Shown here: positions 15,704 to 24,148 of the stretch, in pieces | How positions within the stretch are numbered: position 1 is the stretch's first letter | Layout: the number at the start of each line of letters is the position of its first letter | Source: Collinsella aerofaciens | GTDB taxonomy: Bacteria; Actinomycetota; Coriobacteriia; Coriobacteriales; Coriobacteriaceae | Reading direction: 5' to 3' | Length of the DNA stretch: 33,199 nucleotides | Assembly: GCF_019131995.1 (NCBI RefSeq) | Contig: NZ_JAHONA010000024.1 | Span: 1 to 33,199 of the forward strand | Translations under genes and position numbers: made by a program | Notes under the pieces: model-generated | What the model was told of the DNA's origin: nothing | The model's database searches: none | The model's input: the letters and a program-made list of their open reading frames with translations, nothing else

Positions 15704-16467
15704 AGGAGCATGCCCCCCGCCACCAGCATGGCAAGCATCGCGAGCTCGGCCCATTGCAGAAACCATCCGGCCAAATCCCCCGTCACCCCGCCAAAGCGGG
15801 ACAGGGCAACATGGCGATACCACGCGAGCGCCAAAAGCCCCGCCACCGCTATAAGGGCGCCGACGGCCTGAGCGCACGCGACCATCCCTGCAGCCGAAGC
15901 AGCAGCGAAAGCGCAAAGCGGCACGACGATCTCCGCGCGCTTCTTCGCAGGCGAGAGCCCCGCGGCCATGCCGTCCGCCCGCGCGGCAGGCCAGCATTCT
16001 ACGGCGAGCCCCGAAAGCGCGCGGGAGAACACGAGCGAGCACAGAAGCGCGAGGAACGCCCCCGCCGTAAGCGGCAGCGCGGTGAACAGGGAAAACTGCA
16101 GAATAAGGTACACAACAACACCGATGACCCCGAAGGCGCCCGCCCGCGGGTCGTGCATGATCTCGAGCTTTCGCTCGCGCGGGGCCCAACTTGCAAGCGC
16201 ATCGGAGGTGTCGCAGAGCCCGTCTAGGTGGATGCCTCCCGTCACCGCCACAGGCAGCGCCACGAGCACGGCCGCGACGATGGTCGCGGGCACGCCGAGC
16301 AGGTTCGCAACGTGTCCCCACGCCGTCATGAGGAAGCCTTCCGCAAGGCCCACCAGGGGAAACGCGGCAAGCGCATGGGTTGACCCGAAATCGGTCCAGG
16401 CCGATTTCGGGACGGGGATGCGCGAGAACGTTCCGAACGCCGCGCCGATTGCCTCTGCTATCTTCAC
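15700..16467 (-). CDS. cobS: Adenosylcobinamide-GDP ribazoletransferase (cobalamin synthase)
   Basis: This 255-residue membrane enzyme joins adenosylcobinamide-GDP and alpha-ribazole (phosphate) to finish the nucleotide loop. It shows the family phrases FGTFSRIPVP near the start, GGIHLDGLCDTSDALAS, MHDPRAGAFGVIGVV (a metal/substrate acidic region) and FGGVTGDLAGW near the end, plus several hydrophobic helices. The GTG at 16467 overlaps the cobU stop (GTGA), with GAAGGA upstream. An in-frame ATG at 16578 would overlap cobU by 115 bases and is rejected. Its stop overlaps the start of the CobU-like/phosphatase fusion. Confidence 0.95.
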   Translation of the reverse strand: MKIAEAIGAAFGTFSRIPVPKSAWTDFGSTHALAAFPLVGLAEGFLMTAWGHVANLLGVPATIVAAVLVALPVAVTGGIHLDGLCDTSDALASWAPRERKLEIMHDPRAGAFGVIGVVVYLILQFSLFTALPLTAGAFLALLCSLVFSRALSGLAVECWPAARADGMAAGLSPAKKRAEIVVPLCAFAAASAAGMVACAQAVGALIAVAGLLALAWYRHVALSRFGGVTGDLAGWFLQWAELAMLAMLVAGGMLL

Positions 16468-17012
16468 CTTGTAGGTCCTTCGCCTTTCATCCACACGGGA
16501 ATCCCGCATACCACTTCGACTGCGCGGTCGGCCAGCGCCGCCACGCCCGCATTCACGCGCGCGAGCGCGCGCCTCCATGCCTCGGTCCCCTCATCGTAGC
16601 GCATCCCATCGGCGAACACGTCGACGGAGACCACCACCGTATACGCAGCGGCCTGAGCGAGCCGTTCGATGCCTCCGAGCACCTCGCGCGCCGCAGCGTC
16701 GGGGTCACGTGGGGACAAGCCGCCTTCCGCGAAGAGCTCGTTCGCAACCAGGTTGCCCACGTCCTCCAAAAGAAGCGTGCAGCCGCACGGAAGCCCGGGC
16801 ACTGCGGCGCCCACGTCACGCGTGCGCTCGAGGGTGGAAAACCCCTCGCCCTCGCGCATCGCCCGATGGCGCGCGATGCGGCGGGTGCCCTCTTCCCCGA
16901 AGGGCTCCATCGTTGCCAGGTACACGCGGGGGCCGTCGTGCCCGAGACACAGGGACTCGGCATAGGCGCTCTTGCCGCTCGCGGCGGCGCCGATAACGAA
17001 CGTCACCGTCAT
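16464..17012 (-). CDS. cobU: Adenosylcobinamide kinase / adenosylcobinamide-phosphate guanylyltransferase
   Basis: This 182-residue enzyme phosphorylates adenosylcobinamide and activates it with GMP from GTP. The P-loop is GAAASGKS (8-15), slightly unlike the usual GGARSGKS. The presumed guanylylation site is His49 in RRIARHRAMR. LLLEDVGNLVANELF and the closing CGIPVWMKG are further CobU marks. Its length matches the family, in contrast to the shortened copy fused to the phosphatase downstream. The ATG at 17012 overlaps the cobT stop (ATGA). Confidence 0.93.
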   Translation of the reverse strand: MTVTFVIGAAASGKSAYAESLCLGHDGPRVYLATMEPFGEEGTRRIARHRAMREGEGFSTLERTRDVGAAVPGLPCGCTLLLEDVGNLVANELFAEGGLSPRDPDAAAREVLGGIERLAQAAAYTVVVSVDVFADGMRYDEGTEAWRRALARVNAGVAALADRAVEVVCGIPVWMKGEGPTR

Positions 17013-18151
17013 TTCCCAGCCTCGAAATGCTCGTAAGCAGCCATGCCAGTCGCCGTGAACGTCTTCCCATCCCGGTACACGCGCAGCGCAGAATCCAGAA
17101 GGGGCAGATACGCCATGGCGCCCGCGCCCTCGCCCAAATGCATGCCTGCGTCGAGGGGTGCCTTTATGCCGAGCTCGCGAAGGAGCTCCTGGCTTGCGGG
17201 TTCGCTTGATGCGTGGGTGCCCACGAGGTAGCCCAAGGCGTTGGGGCACAGGCGCGCCGCGCACAGGGCCGCCGTGCAGGATATGACCCCGTCGAGGAGC
17301 GCCGGCGCCTTCGAGGCGGCGGCCCCCAGGTAGAAGCCGCACATCGCCGCGATGTCGAAGCCGCCCACCTTCGAGAGCACGTCGATCGGGTCGGCGGGAT
17401 CGGGCGAGTTCGTGTCGATAGCACGTTCGACCACGTCGCGCTTGCGCGCGAGCGAGGCGTCCGAGAGCCCCGCGCCGCGCCCGACGAGGCTCCGCGCGTC
17501 CGCCCGGATGAGCACTGCGGCCACCGCCGCCGAGGTGGTCGTATTGCCGATGCCCATCTCGCCCGCGGCGAGAAGGCGCACGCCGGCGCGGGCAAGCCCG
17601 CACGCGACGGCGATTCCGACCTCGATCGCGCGCACGGCCCCATCACGAGACATAGCGGGGCCATGCGCGATGTTGCCGCTCCCCCGCCGCACGTTCGCGC
17701 GCACCATGCGCGCGTCTTCTATGCCCCGGGCCATACCCACGTCGATGGGCACGACCTCGGCACCCGCGAACGCCGCCATGCGGCAGGCGCTCGTGGCCCC
17801 CTCGCACATGTTGCGCGCGACGGCTCGCGTCACGTCTTGCCCGCTTTGCGACACGCCTTCGGCAACGACCCTGTTGTCGGAGAAGAATACCGCGAGCGCA
17901 CGGGGGAACTCGGCCACCTCGGCGCTCCCCTGAGCTGCGGCGATACACGCGACGGCGTCTTCAAAGTCGCCCAATCCCCCCAAGGGGTGCGCGATGGAGT
18001 CCCACGCGGCGTACGCGGCGGCGCGGGCGCACTCGTCTGCGGGCGCGATCCGGGAGAGCGCGGCTTCGAGCACGGCACCCGGCGCCGACGAGAACGCGCG
18101 CTCGACTTCCTCGCGGATGCAGGCAAGCGCGGTTTCGGTTGCTTCAGCCAT
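17009..18151 (-). CDS. cobT: Nicotinate-nucleotide-dimethylbenzimidazole phosphoribosyltransferase
   Basis: This 380-residue cytoplasmic enzyme makes alpha-ribazole phosphate (or an analogue with another lower base) from nicotinate mononucleotide and the base. The family signature GEMGIGNTTT lies at 198-207. The catalytic glutamate is Glu341 in HLGEGAGAM. GFDIAAMCGF near 264 is also typical. The ATG at 18151 has GAGGAGA upstream and overlaps the cbiA stop by 8 bases. No genes for making dimethylbenzimidazole (bluB or bza) are present here, so the lower base must be obtained elsewhere. Confidence 0.95.
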   Translation of the reverse strand: MAEATETALACIREEVERAFSSAPGAVLEAALSRIAPADECARAAAYAAWDSIAHPLGGLGDFEDAVACIAAAQGSAEVAEFPRALAVFFSDNRVVAEGVSQSGQDVTRAVARNMCEGATSACRMAAFAGAEVVPIDVGMARGIEDARMVRANVRRGSGNIAHGPAMSRDGAVRAIEVGIAVACGLARAGVRLLAAGEMGIGNTTTSAAVAAVLIRADARSLVGRGAGLSDASLARKRDVVERAIDTNSPDPADPIDVLSKVGGFDIAAMCGFYLGAAASKAPALLDGVISCTAALCAARLCPNALGYLVGTHASSEPASQELLRELGIKAPLDAGMHLGEGAGAMAYLPLLDSALRVYRDGKTFTATGMAAYEHFEAGK

Positions 18152-19526
18152 GCCGTCTCCTCTCTGCGAACGACGCTGCGGCAGACGCGAACGCGCGCGC
18201 AACGTCGGGGTTCGTAGGATAGTACACATGCGGGAAGCCCGCCACCAGGGACGGGGTGGTCGTCATGCACGGCCAGCCCTTGTCGCGCCGGGGCTTCTGC
18301 GCCCAGAAGTCGCCGCCCGGGCAGGTGGACTGCCAGTAGTGGAACTCGTGCGCGCGGATGTGTGTGCCGCGCGGCCCGTAGAGACCGTCGCGTTGGGAAG
18401 CGAGCTCCACGTACCCGAAACGGGACAGCCTTCCCCCGTTCTCACTTGCGCCCTCAAGGGCGCCCGCAACAGGCCAGCGTCGCCCCTCGTTATCGGCGAT
18501 TTCGCGCTGCAGGTACAGAAACCCACCGCATTCGGCGACCGTCGGCATGCCGGATTCCACCGCGCGCCGCACCGCCTCGCGCATCGGCGCGTTCTCGGAG
18601 AGCTGCCGCGCATGGAGCTCCGGGTAGCCGCCTCCCAGATAGAGGGCGCTTGTCCCCCAGGGCAACTCGCTATCACACAGGGGGCTGAAAAAGGCCAGCT
18701 CGCAACCCAGGTCCTCGAGCGCGCGCAGGTTCTCCTCGTAGTAGAACGAGAACGCCTCGTCACGCGCGACGGCGACGATGGGCCGCGCTCCCGCGATCGG
18801 CTCCAACCGGTAAGGTTCCTCGCGGATATCGGGTGCCGTCGCCGCTATTTCGAGCAAGCGGTCGACGTCGACGCTCTTTTCCACCAGCTCGGCCATCTTG
18901 TCGATGCGCGCGGAGAGTTGCTCGACTTCGTCGGCGGTCACAAGTCCCAGATGCCGGCTTTCGAGCGAGAACGCCTCGTCGGCGGGGATATTACCCAAAA
19001 CCGCGACGCCCGTGTGCTTCTCGATCGCAGGCGCCGCGTAGGCGCAGGCAGCGGCGCTCGTCTTGTTCAGCACGACGCCGCGCACGTTCGCACAAGGCAG
19101 GAACTCGGCGATGCCGCGGATTACGGCGGCGAGCGATAAAGACGCCCCACGCCCGTTCACCACTAAAACGACCGGCGTTTCCGTATCGCGCGCAACCTGG
19201 TAGCTGCTCGCGTCGGCCACTCCGGGCGCCATGCCGTCGTAGAAGCCCATGACCCCCTCGAGCACCGCAACATCCGCGCCCGCGGCGCCGCGTACGAGCA
19301 GGGCGCGCAGCGTCGGGGCGTCGGTGAAGAAGCCGTCTAAGTTGCCCGAGCGCGCACCCACGACGCGGCGATGAAAGAGCGGGTCAATGTAGTCGGGGCC
19401 GCATTTGAAGGCCGCGCATGCAAGACCGCGGCGCGCGAGCGCGCGCAGGAGCGCGCACGTTACGACCGTCTTGCCGCTCCCGCTCGAGGGCGCAGCGACC
19501 ATGAAGCGCGGGATGGACGTGCTCAC
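18144..19526 (-). CDS. cbiA: Cobyrinic acid a,c-diamide synthase
   Basis: This 460-residue glutamine amidotransferase amidates the a and c carboxylates of cobyrinate using ATP. The N-terminal P-loop domain reads MVAAPSSGSGKT (9-20), followed by FKCGPDYIDPLFH and EGVMGFYDG. The C-terminal glutaminase domain has LGGGYPELHA, the nucleophile Cys in PTVAECGGFLYLQ, and IRAHEFHYW. All are diagnostic of CbiA/CobB. The GTG at 19526 overlaps the cbiET stop (GTGA) and gives normal length. A longer frame upstream is an antisense-type shadow of cbiET. Confidence 0.96.
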   Translation of the reverse strand: MSTSIPRFMVAAPSSGSGKTVVTCALLRALARRGLACAAFKCGPDYIDPLFHRRVVGARSGNLDGFFTDAPTLRALLVRGAAGADVAVLEGVMGFYDGMAPGVADASSYQVARDTETPVVLVVNGRGASLSLAAVIRGIAEFLPCANVRGVVLNKTSAAACAYAAPAIEKHTGVAVLGNIPADEAFSLESRHLGLVTADEVEQLSARIDKMAELVEKSVDVDRLLEIAATAPDIREEPYRLEPIAGARPIVAVARDEAFSFYYEENLRALEDLGCELAFFSPLCDSELPWGTSALYLGGGYPELHARQLSENAPMREAVRRAVESGMPTVAECGGFLYLQREIADNEGRRWPVAGALEGASENGGRLSRFGYVELASQRDGLYGPRGTHIRAHEFHYWQSTCPGGDFWAQKPRRDKGWPCMTTTPSLVAGFPHVYYPTNPDVARAFASAAASFAERRRHG

Positions 19527-20872
19527 CGGGCGCCGCCTTCCCCACCTGCACCACGCGCGCTGACGAGGAACACGGGGTTTTGCGCCTTCATAAGATGGTG
19601 CGAGCCTACAGCCTCGGCGCGGGCGGCCGACACCTGGCACGCCTCGAACCCATTAAAGCGCGAACCCGAGAGGAGCGCGCACGCCTCGGTGAGCGTTTCA
19701 ACGGTGACGCATGGCACGCACAGGCGAACCTGCGAGTTCTTCTCGAGCGCCGCCTCCACGATAGAGGGAAGCTCGCCCGCGCTCCCGCCGACGAACACGG
19801 CGTCGGGGACGGGCAGTTTCGCGAGCGCTTCGGGGGCGACACCGGGGACCGCATGCACGTTGCCGCACCCGAATGCATCCGCGTTCTCTCGGATGAGCCG
19901 CACGCCGGCCGCGTTGCGCTCGACCGCCCATACCGACCCCGCTCGCGCGACGAGCGCCGCCTCGATCGACACGCTCCCCGTGCCGGCTCCGACGTCCCAC
20001 ACGGTGTCGGTAGCGGTAAGGCGCAGCTTCGCGAGCGCGACGGCGCGCACCTCCTGCTTGGTCATGGGAACGTCGCCGCGGATGAAGAGCTCGTCGGGAA
20101 TGCCCGAGGAAGCGTACGGCCAGCGGGGGCTCGCGGCGCGGGATGCGCCCGCAGAGTCCGCCGCGGAAGAAGCCGCCGCGGGCGCAGACGCGCCGGCCGG
20201 CGCCTCGGAGGCTGCGCTAGAGCCAGCGGGCGACCCGGCGCCGCCTGCGAACTCGATAAGCATCACGTTCAAGTCGTCGAACGTCTGACCTGCGATTTCA
20301 CTTGCGGTCGCACAGGTGATGCGCTCGTCGGGGTACGACAGGCGCTCGGCCACCGTCACGCGCGCGTCCCCGAAGCCCGCCTGCACAAGTTCGCCCGAAA
20401 ACCGCGAGGGGTCTTCCCCGCCCGACGTGACGAGGAAGAGCTCACCTGCGCGCTCGGCCTCGGCCACGATGTCGCACGCCACGCCGTGAGCGCTCGCGAA
20501 GCGCCAATCCTGCCATGGACGCGCGAGGCGCGCGGCGAGATAAGACGCTGAGCTTATGCCGGGAATGACGCGCACGTCCACCTGCGCGTCGCCGGAGAGC
20601 GCCTCTACCAGGCGGCGCGCGCCGCTGAACAGCCCCACATCGCCCGTCATCACGACCACGGCGCGCTGCCACGACGCCGCATCGGTGAGCGCGGCGACGA
20701 TGTCCGCCGTCTTCACGAGCTCGCATCTCACCACGTCGGGCGGCACGTCGATGCCGGCAAGCGCGCGATGAGCGCCGATGACCACGTCGGCGATGTCGAT
20801 CGCGTCGAGCGCCGCGCGCGAGAGCAAGTCGGGGTTTCCGGGCCCCGCCCCGATGATCGTTACCTTTCGCAT
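19523..20872 (-). CDS. cbiET: Fused cobalt-precorrin-7 C5-methyltransferase / C15-methyltransferase-decarboxylase
   Basis: This 449-residue bifunctional enzyme is comparable to CobL. The CbiE domain covers about 1-209 (IIGAGPGNPDLLS at 6-18, MTGDVGLFSGA, VIPGISSASYLAARL). An Ala/Ser/Gly-rich linker spans about 210-255. The CbiT domain covers about 256-449 (IRGDVPMTKQEVR, SAM-binding VWDVGAGTGS at 291-300). It methylates C5 and C15 and removes the acetate carboxyl at C12, giving cobalt-precorrin-8 for CbiC. The 46-residue low-complexity linker is unusually long. The ATG at 20872 overlaps cbiH by 13 bases. Confidence 0.95.
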   Translation of the reverse strand: MRKVTIIGAGPGNPDLLSRAALDAIDIADVVIGAHRALAGIDVPPDVVRCELVKTADIVAALTDAASWQRAVVVMTGDVGLFSGARRLVEALSGDAQVDVRVIPGISSASYLAARLARPWQDWRFASAHGVACDIVAEAERAGELFLVTSGGEDPSRFSGELVQAGFGDARVTVAERLSYPDERITCATASEIAGQTFDDLNVMLIEFAGGAGSPAGSSAASEAPAGASAPAAASSAADSAGASRAASPRWPYASSGIPDELFIRGDVPMTKQEVRAVALAKLRLTATDTVWDVGAGTGSVSIEAALVARAGSVWAVERNAAGVRLIRENADAFGCGNVHAVPGVAPEALAKLPVPDAVFVGGSAGELPSIVEAALEKNSQVRLCVPCVTVETLTEACALLSGSRFNGFEACQVSAARAEAVGSHHLMKAQNPVFLVSARGAGGEGGAR

Positions 20873-21603
20873 GGAATCTCCCGATACCCGCGCGGCGTGA
20901 CCATACGGCCGCCTACGCGCTTCGTGCCCGCGTTGCCGACGAACACGGTGGTGAACATGTCGGCATCGAGCTCCCCCAGCTCGGAGAGCCTGCACATTCC
21001 CGACTGCTGCCCCTCGCGCCCGATGTTGCGAACCCAGCCGCAGAGCGTGTCGGGGGCCTTCCATTCGAGCATAATCTTCGCCGCGCGCGAGAGCCTGTCG
21101 GCGCGCTTTCTGCTGCGCGGGTTGTACAAGCAGATGCAGAAGTCGGTGCTCGCCACGGCGGCGAGCCTGCGCTCGATGACCTCCCACGGTGTGAGCAGGT
21201 CGGAGAGCGACACGACCGCGAAGTCGTGGGCAAGCGGGGCGCCGAGCACCGCCGACCCGCTCTGAGCCGCGGTGGCCCCGGCGATAACTTCCACGTCTAC
21301 ATCGGGGTAGTCCTCCGCAAGCTCCAGCACGGGGCTCGCCATGCCGTACACGCCCGCGTCACCGCTGCACACGAGCGCCACGGCTTCTCCGCTCTGCGCG
21401 CGCGAAAGCGCCAGGCGGCACCGTTCGACCTCGTGCATCATCGGCGTCGCGAGATGCGCCGCGTCGGGCACGGCGGCGAGCGCGAGCTCCACGTATTTCG
21501 TGTACCCCACAACGATGTCGGCCGCCTCGAGCGCGCGCCGAGCCGCAATCGTCATGCCGTCGGGGCCGCCCGGGCCAATCCCCACCACGAAGATCTTTCC
21601 CAT
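20860..21603 (-). CDS. cbiH: Cobalt-precorrin-3 C17-methyltransferase
   Basis: This 247-residue SAM-dependent enzyme methylates C17 and contracts the ring of cobalt-factor III. CbiH/CobJ motifs include VVGIGPGGPDGMTIAA at the N-terminus, VALVCSGDAGVYGMA, VEVIAGATAAQSGSAVLGAP and CLYNPRSRKR. The ATG at 21603 is preferred to the GTG at 21606 because AAGGAG is 5 bases before it. Either choice overlaps the cbiG stop. In the pathway it uses the product of CbiL, whose gene here is reduced to a remnant. Confidence 0.95.
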   Translation of the reverse strand: MGKIFVVGIGPGGPDGMTIAARRALEAADIVVGYTKYVELALAAVPDAAHLATPMMHEVERCRLALSRAQSGEAVALVCSGDAGVYGMASPVLELAEDYPDVDVEVIAGATAAQSGSAVLGAPLAHDFAVVSLSDLLTPWEVIERRLAAVASTDFCICLYNPRSRKRADRLSRAAKIMLEWKAPDTLCGWVRNIGREGQQSGMCRLSELGELDADMFTTVFVGNAGTKRVGGRMVTPRGYREIPCER

Positions 21604-22736
21604 CACCGCTCCTTAAACGAAAGTTCGATAGTTGCCTTGGAAAACGCGACGGTCACGCCGCCGTGAGCGAGCTTCGGGAAGATAAGTTTGCCCCCGCCCA
21701 CGAGCGCCGCGCGCTCGCACACGTTGTCGACCCCCACCGTCGCGCGCACGAAATCAGATGGCGAAACACTGCCTTCGACCTGCGACAACTCCTTTGCGGA
21801 ATACGTCGCAAGCGGGATATTGCGCGCGCGGCAGAAGGCGAGCAGACCCTCCTCGTGCGCCTTCACGTCGATCGTCGCCGCCTCGCGGACGGCCGAAGGC
21901 GAGATGCCCGCCTGCCCGCACGCGAGAAGAAACGCCTCCCCGATCGCTTCGGCGCACGCACCGCGACGGCACCCTATGCCCGCAACGATGCAGGGCACGA
22001 CAAGGCGAAGCGGCTCGGGCGCAGGCGCCTGCGCCCGCACGCCCGCCGGCTTCCCCGTCTCACCGGCGGGCACGACCACGCCCGTTGTCTCCGCCGCGCA
22101 AACGGACGCACCCGCATTCGCGCCAGCGAACGGCGACACGACGATATCGGCCCGAGCGCGGTCGGACGCAATGTCAACCCCCTCAGGCGGCTGTCCCGAA
22201 ATCGGCATGTCGGAATAGAGCGCCACGCGCCCGCCCGAAAGCAGCCGCGCCGACACTCGCTTGATGGCCTCGGGATTCGAAACGGCGAGCCCCGCACGGC
22301 GCGCCCACGTATCCACCGCCCACACGCCGCGGACGTCGGTCGCCGTGGTGATGACGGGAATGGCCCCTGCCACGCGTGCCACAGTTTGCGCCAGCTCGTT
22401 CGCACCGCCCAAATGCCCCGACAAAAGCGGGACGGCAAAGCGCCCCGCCTCGTCGATCGCCACAACCGCGGAATCGCTTGCCTTCGAGGCGACATGCGGC
22501 GCGATAGCCCGCACGGCGATGCCCGCCGCGCCCACGAACAGAAGCGCGTCCGACGCTTCCCACGCGAGCGCCGTCCATGCGCGCAGGTCGACCTTCCCCT
22601 CGCCGAACCCGCGCGAAACGGAAACGTCCCAGCCAGGGTCATCTTCACCTGTCTGCGCGCAATCGGAAAGCGCGCGTGCGATGCGCTCCGCCAACGCATG
22701 CCCCCTCTCAGTGAACGCTATGCAGGAAACCCTCAT
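21603..22736 (-). CDS. cbiG: Cobalt-precorrin-5A hydrolase
   Basis: This 377-residue enzyme opens the delta-lactone of cobalt-precorrin-5A and releases acetaldehyde, a step unique to the anaerobic route. The N-terminal domain is recognisable by LLFVGAAGIAVRAIAP and PLLSGHLGGANELA, followed by TTATDVRGVWAVD. The C-terminal domain has VAGIGCRRGAC and the late FSKATIEL. A Gly/Ala-rich central region (about 190-245) is variable in the family. The ATG at 22736 directly follows the stop of the cbiL remnant with no gap. Together with CbiD, CbiH and CbiK it marks the oxygen-independent pathway. Confidence 0.95.
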   Translation of the reverse strand: MRVSCIAFTERGHALAERIARALSDCAQTGEDDPGWDVSVSRGFGEGKVDLRAWTALAWEASDALLFVGAAGIAVRAIAPHVASKASDSAVVAIDEAGRFAVPLLSGHLGGANELAQTVARVAGAIPVITTATDVRGVWAVDTWARRAGLAVSNPEAIKRVSARLLSGGRVALYSDMPISGQPPEGVDIASDRARADIVVSPFAGANAGASVCAAETTGVVVPAGETGKPAGVRAQAPAPEPLRLVVPCIVAGIGCRRGACAEAIGEAFLLACGQAGISPSAVREAATIDVKAHEEGLLAFCRARNIPLATYSAKELSQVEGSVSPSDFVRATVGVDNVCERAALVGGGKLIFPKLAHGGVTVAFSKATIELSFKER

Positions 22737-22970
22737 CTAGCGCACCACCATCGTCGAGAAGTAGCTGCCCCGATCAGGCACATCGTCGAGCGAGCGGTAT
22801 ACGCGCTCGCCCGGAAGCCCACAGTCCTCTACGAGCTCGGCACCGTCGAAGGCGCCCTCCTCGCGAAGGATGCGTTTCGTGTCCGCAAGCGAGCGGCGCG
22901 CCTTCATGACCACCTTCGTCCCCGGCCAGCCGATTGCGCGGCCCACCCCGTACAGCACGCCTTTACTCAT
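22737..22970 (-). pseudogene. cbiL: Precorrin-2 C20-methyltransferase, internally deleted remnant
   Basis: This frame has only 77 codons where the family has about 230-240. Its start, MSKGVLYGVG, is the opening strand and first glycines of a CbiL SAM-binding site. It continues directly into GWPGTKVVMKARRSL, EDCGLPGERVYRSL and YFSTMVVR, which correspond to the C-terminal part of CbiL. About 150 codons, with most SAM- and substrate-binding residues, are missing, yet the join keeps the frame and no stop interrupts it. The start overlaps the cbiD stop by 8 bases and its stop abuts the cbiG start, so the deletion is neutral for the operon. It should be inactive as a methyltransferase. A small protein with another role cannot be excluded. 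Confidence 0.82.
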
Positions 22971-24147
22971 ACGTCGCCCCCAATTTCCCGATAACTGCAT
23001 CGGCGCCCGACGTGCGGAAAAGCTCGCGGCGCTCGGCGTCGAACACGACCGCGGCGATGTCGCATGCGCCCGCCGCGCGGCGGCGCAACCTGTCCTCGAT
23101 TGCCGCAGCGAGCGAGGCGCGCGCAGCGTCCCCCACGCCGGCGGCCTCGATTACCTCGAGCGCCGCCGTGGTCGTGACCGACGACATGATCTCGCGCACG
23201 GTCTTCGCGCCCGCGCCGGCCAAGGCCGCGTGGGCGGCCAGAATCTCCGCGCGGCAGTCAGCGGTACGCGAATGGGTGTCCATGATGCCGCCCGCGACCT
23301 TCACCAGCTTGCCGATGTGTCCCACAAGAAGGGCATTGGTAAATCCCTCGCGAACGCAGCAATCAATCGCATCGCCCACGAAGTTGGAGATGAAGACCAC
23401 CGGCACACCGTTTAGGTGGAAATGCCCCGAGATGAACTGCCCGCCGTAGTTGCCGGGCGTGAGCACGACTTCGCGCCGCCCCATAGCCGCATGCTGCCGG
23501 ATCTCGAGCTCGATGCTGTCGCGCAAGGCAGCGAGGCTGCGCGGCTCGACGATGCCCGTCGTGCCCAGGATGGAGATGCCGCCCTCTATTCCCAGGTGCG
23601 GGTTGAAGGTCTTTTCGGCAAGGGAAACGCCCTCGGGTACCGAAATCGTCACAGCAATATTTCCAGAAAAGCCGTGCGCGGCGCACACCTCGCGCACCGC
23701 CGAAGTGATCATCGCGCGCGGCGTCGCGTTGATGGCGGCCGCCCCCACCGGCTGCTCGAGCCCGGGCAACGTCACGCGCCCCACGCCCACGCCGCCATCG
23801 ACGGAAACTTCCGCTTCGCGCGTGGGCACGCCCTTGCTGCCCGCAGCGCCCGTGCCCGACCCCGCATGTTCCACGCGCGCGTACACGAGCACGCCGTCGG
23901 TCACATCGGCATCGTCGCCTGCGTCCTTTCGCACGGCGCACTGGGCGCACCCCTCGCCGATACATGCGTCGACCACGTCCGTCTCGACGGGCAGCCCGCC
24001 GGGGGTGACGATCGACACGCAGCCGACGGGCTTTCGTGACAAGAGCATCTCGCAGGCCGCCTTCGCCGCGAGCGTGGCGCAGCTCCCCGTGGTATAGCCG
24101 CAGCGCAGGCGGGTCGTCCCGGTATATATGTAGTGCTCGAAGGCCAC
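22963..24147 (-). CDS. cbiD: Cobalt-precorrin-5B C1-methyltransferase
   Basis: This 394-residue SAM-dependent enzyme methylates C1 in the anaerobic route. The hallmark N-terminal phrase CGYTTGSCATLAAKAAC is present, as are ISILGTTGIVEPRS, VVLTPGNYGGQF and GHIGKLVKVAGGIMDTHSR, all typical of CbiD. The GTG at 24147 begins one base after the cbiF stop and gives the usual length. No ATG lies between this GTG and the signature motif. Its end overlaps the cbiL remnant by 8 bases. Confidence 0.94.
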   Translation of the reverse strand: MAFEHYIYTGTTRLRCGYTTGSCATLAAKAACEMLLSRKPVGCVSIVTPGGLPVETDVVDACIGEGCAQCAVRKDAGDDADVTDGVLVYARVEHAGSGTGAAGSKGVPTREAEVSVDGGVGVGRVTLPGLEQPVGAAAINATPRAMITSAVREVCAAHGFSGNIAVTISVPEGVSLAEKTFNPHLGIEGGISILGTTGIVEPRSLAALRDSIELEIRQHAAMGRREVVLTPGNYGGQFISGHFHLNGVPVVFISNFVGDAIDCCVREGFTNALLVGHIGKLVKVAGGIMDTHSRTADCRAEILAAHAALAGAGAKTVREIMSSVTTTAALEVIEAAGVGDAARASLAAAIEDRLRRRAAGACDIAAVVFDAERRELFRTSGADAVIGKLGATYE

Positions 24148-24148
24148 G

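Noticed and set aside
14855..15871. 338-codon plus-strand frame opposite the CobU-like/phosphatase fusion
   Set aside because: Arg/Ala-rich translation without motifs. The opposite strand is well supported.
17213..18217. 334-codon plus-strand frame opposite cobT
   Set aside because: Shadow of cobT. It lacks a plausible start and motifs.
21663..22994. 443-codon plus-strand frame across cbiG and the cbiL remnant
   Set aside because: Arg/His-rich shadow of high-GC genes, with no family motifs.
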